A DNA stretch of 64,000 nucleotides from NCBI RefSeq assembly GCF_964340395.1, contig NC_135553.1, positions 21,500,949 to 21,564,948 on the forward strand, in the 5' to 3' direction. Position 1 is the stretch's first letter, and the number at the start of each line of letters is the position of its first letter. The notes beneath the pieces are model-generated. The model was not told where the DNA came from. It saw only the letters and a program-made list of their open reading frames with translations, and made no database searches. Origin of the DNA: Glandiceps talaboti (Eukaryota; Hemichordata; Enteropneusta; Spengelidae). Below, one piece after another: positions 62,801-64,000 of this stretch. The position numbers and the translations under genes are program-made.

Positions 62801-63759
62801 CCATTACTATTGAACGTTATTCTACTATATTTTTTTTTTGTATATATATATTTTTTTCCATAAAAATTACAACCCAACACCCAGCACAAATAATGATCCC
62901 ACTAATACCAGAAAACAAAGTCTTGTTTACTCAGTACCTAGTAATTTTTAAATTGTATGTTAGCAGGAACTGAACAAACAACTTTGTGTCAAGTCGCAAA
63001 CCCATTCCTGTACACTTGCATGTTTTTTTTTTTTCCAGGCTTGAATGTAATAGACATAGTGTACATTTCACAGCCTTTCATTTTTACATACATTCAGATA
63101 CCCAGCTTTCTGGTCTGAGGGACAACTAAGAATATACACTCATATAATTATCAGAAATTTAAAGAAAGGAGTCCGTTTCTCTCTCTTGTATTTATGACAA
63201 GTATGTGGTGCAAGCAAAGTAAAACGTACTACCCCATGTGTATTGGGCACTTTGAACTAAACTAAAGCTAGGTTTATGAACATAACAAACGAGGATGCTA
63301 GTAAAACTAAGTACATGTATTGCTGTGCTGTCAAAGATATGGCTTGCAAGATTCTTACTCAACCATCAATGTTTTCTGAGATATCGCCAATATCCCGCAT
63401 GCATATCATGCCCTCTAATCATTGTCCCCCAATTTCTAATAGAATTCAACCTTGATTAAAAGCTCTCCTCAAACCTTCCTCAGAGAGAGAGAGAGAGAGA
63501 GAGGTATTCACTCAAATTCATTATCATGTTCATTATTGATGGATTGTATTTTGTTGATTTTTTCTTTCATCATAAAATATGGCTGCAAGACTAAATATGG
63601 ACAGGATGGATTTCCCTTCTTTTGTTCATAAATAGATGGCCTTTAAACAAAACAGTGAGACAAGCCGAACCTTTACTCCTCCTCTGCCCTCACACCACCA
63701 ATATTTGTCATCAGATAAAAACGGCAGCATAACCCTGAGATCAGTACGTAAAATACAGC
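59830..63759 (-). other. Probable long 3' UTR of the right-edge gene, plus spacer
   Basis: About 3.9 kb directly downstream of the minus-strand stop at 63760, rich in A and T homopolymers, with no credible open frame. A minus-strand AATAAA lies at 60258-60253 and could end the transcript (inference). It contains a CATAA tract (61407-61433) and a GA tract (63484-63503). Confidence 0.45.
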
Positions 63760-64000
63760 TCACTTTCCCTCGGTGTTATTCCAAGTTTCGTTACTTTCTA
63801 CTTTTGGTCGCTTCATTCCGTCTCTGTCTTCTGTCATATGGCTTCCGTTTAGTGGTCGCTTGGTTGGTACAAAGGGAGCGTTAGCTGCAGAGGTGGCTAA
63901 GACGTTTATGCCCGACGTCGATACCATAGGCTGAGTTGTATACGACACGGCAACAGACGGCATTGGTTTGTTATCTATGGCCATTACCTGTTGTGCTATT
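63760..64000 (-). CDS. C-terminal exon of an unidentified, probably nuclear protein (partial)
   Basis: A minus-strand frame open from the right edge to a TGA at 63762-63760, about 79 codons. It begins IAQQVMAIDNKPMPSV, is rich in Ser, Thr, Pro, Val and Asn, and ends with two basic clusters (PTKRPL and GMKRPKVE) that look like nuclear localisation signals, then a short hydrophilic tail. An acceptor-like CAACAG at 63993-63988 could instead put the exon start at 63987. The composition suggests the tail of a transcription factor or RNA-binding protein. I do not recognise the family. The plus-strand 82-codon frame over it is a shadow. Confidence 0.55.
   Translation of the reverse strand, partial: IAQQVMAIDNKPMPSVAVSYTTQPMVSTSGINVLATSAANAPFVPTKRPLNGSHMTEDRDGMKRPKVESNETWNNTEGK

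Overview
This window is a piece of an intron-rich, AT-rich animal nuclear genome. It has GT-AG introns with consistent phases, long introns (up to about 21 kb), many microsatellites, several MITE-like DNA transposons, and a degraded Penelope-like retroelement. A trefoil alpha-glucosidase, a group 3/9/12 septin, and abundant TACATGTA-type palindromes fit a marine invertebrate (for example a non-vertebrate deuterostome or a lophotrochozoan). I cannot fix the phylum from the sequence alone.

Layout. (1) 830-4367, minus strand: the 5' part of a type II membrane alpha-glucosidase (GH31) gene. Exon 1 encodes a cytosolic basic tail, a signal anchor and a very long acidic, Asn-rich stalk. Exon 2 carries the P-type trefoil domain. 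Exon 3 starts the GH31 N-terminal domain, and the rest lies off the left edge. (2) 5.1-5.8 kb: a block of tetranucleotide satellites. (3) 7234-9900: a 2.67-kb element with PIF/Harbinger-type ends. (4) 10736-11227, minus: a small single-exon ORF of unknown function. (5) 13.5-14.2 kb: a 704-bp inverted-repeat element. (6) 14712-54880, plus: a complete 11-exon septin gene of 402 codons whose exon lengths and phases add up exactly. Its introns hold most of the repeats: a Harbinger-type MITE, a hAT-type MITE, a 400-bp palindrome, a Penelope-like fragment and several minisatellites. (7) 57698-58164: a Mutator-like MITE with a perfect 10-bp target duplication. (8) 59.5-64.0 kb: a microsatellite block, then a probable long 3' UTR and the last coding exon of a minus-strand gene that continues off the right edge.

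The most interesting signals are in the septin gene. First, the residues before the GTP-binding domain look like a calmodulin-type EF-hand pair with degenerate Ca2+ loops, which would be an EF-hand-septin fusion. Second, the 3' end of the P-loop exon, together with its 5' splice site, has been amplified into a 20-copy, roughly 41-bp tandem array. This places 20 near-identical donor sites in a row, of which the first four are in frame. Third, a second array in intron 8 carries an acceptor-18 nt-donor cassette seven times. The genes do not form an operon or an obvious pathway. The glucosidase is a digestive or cell-surface carbohydrate enzyme, and the septin is cytoskeletal.
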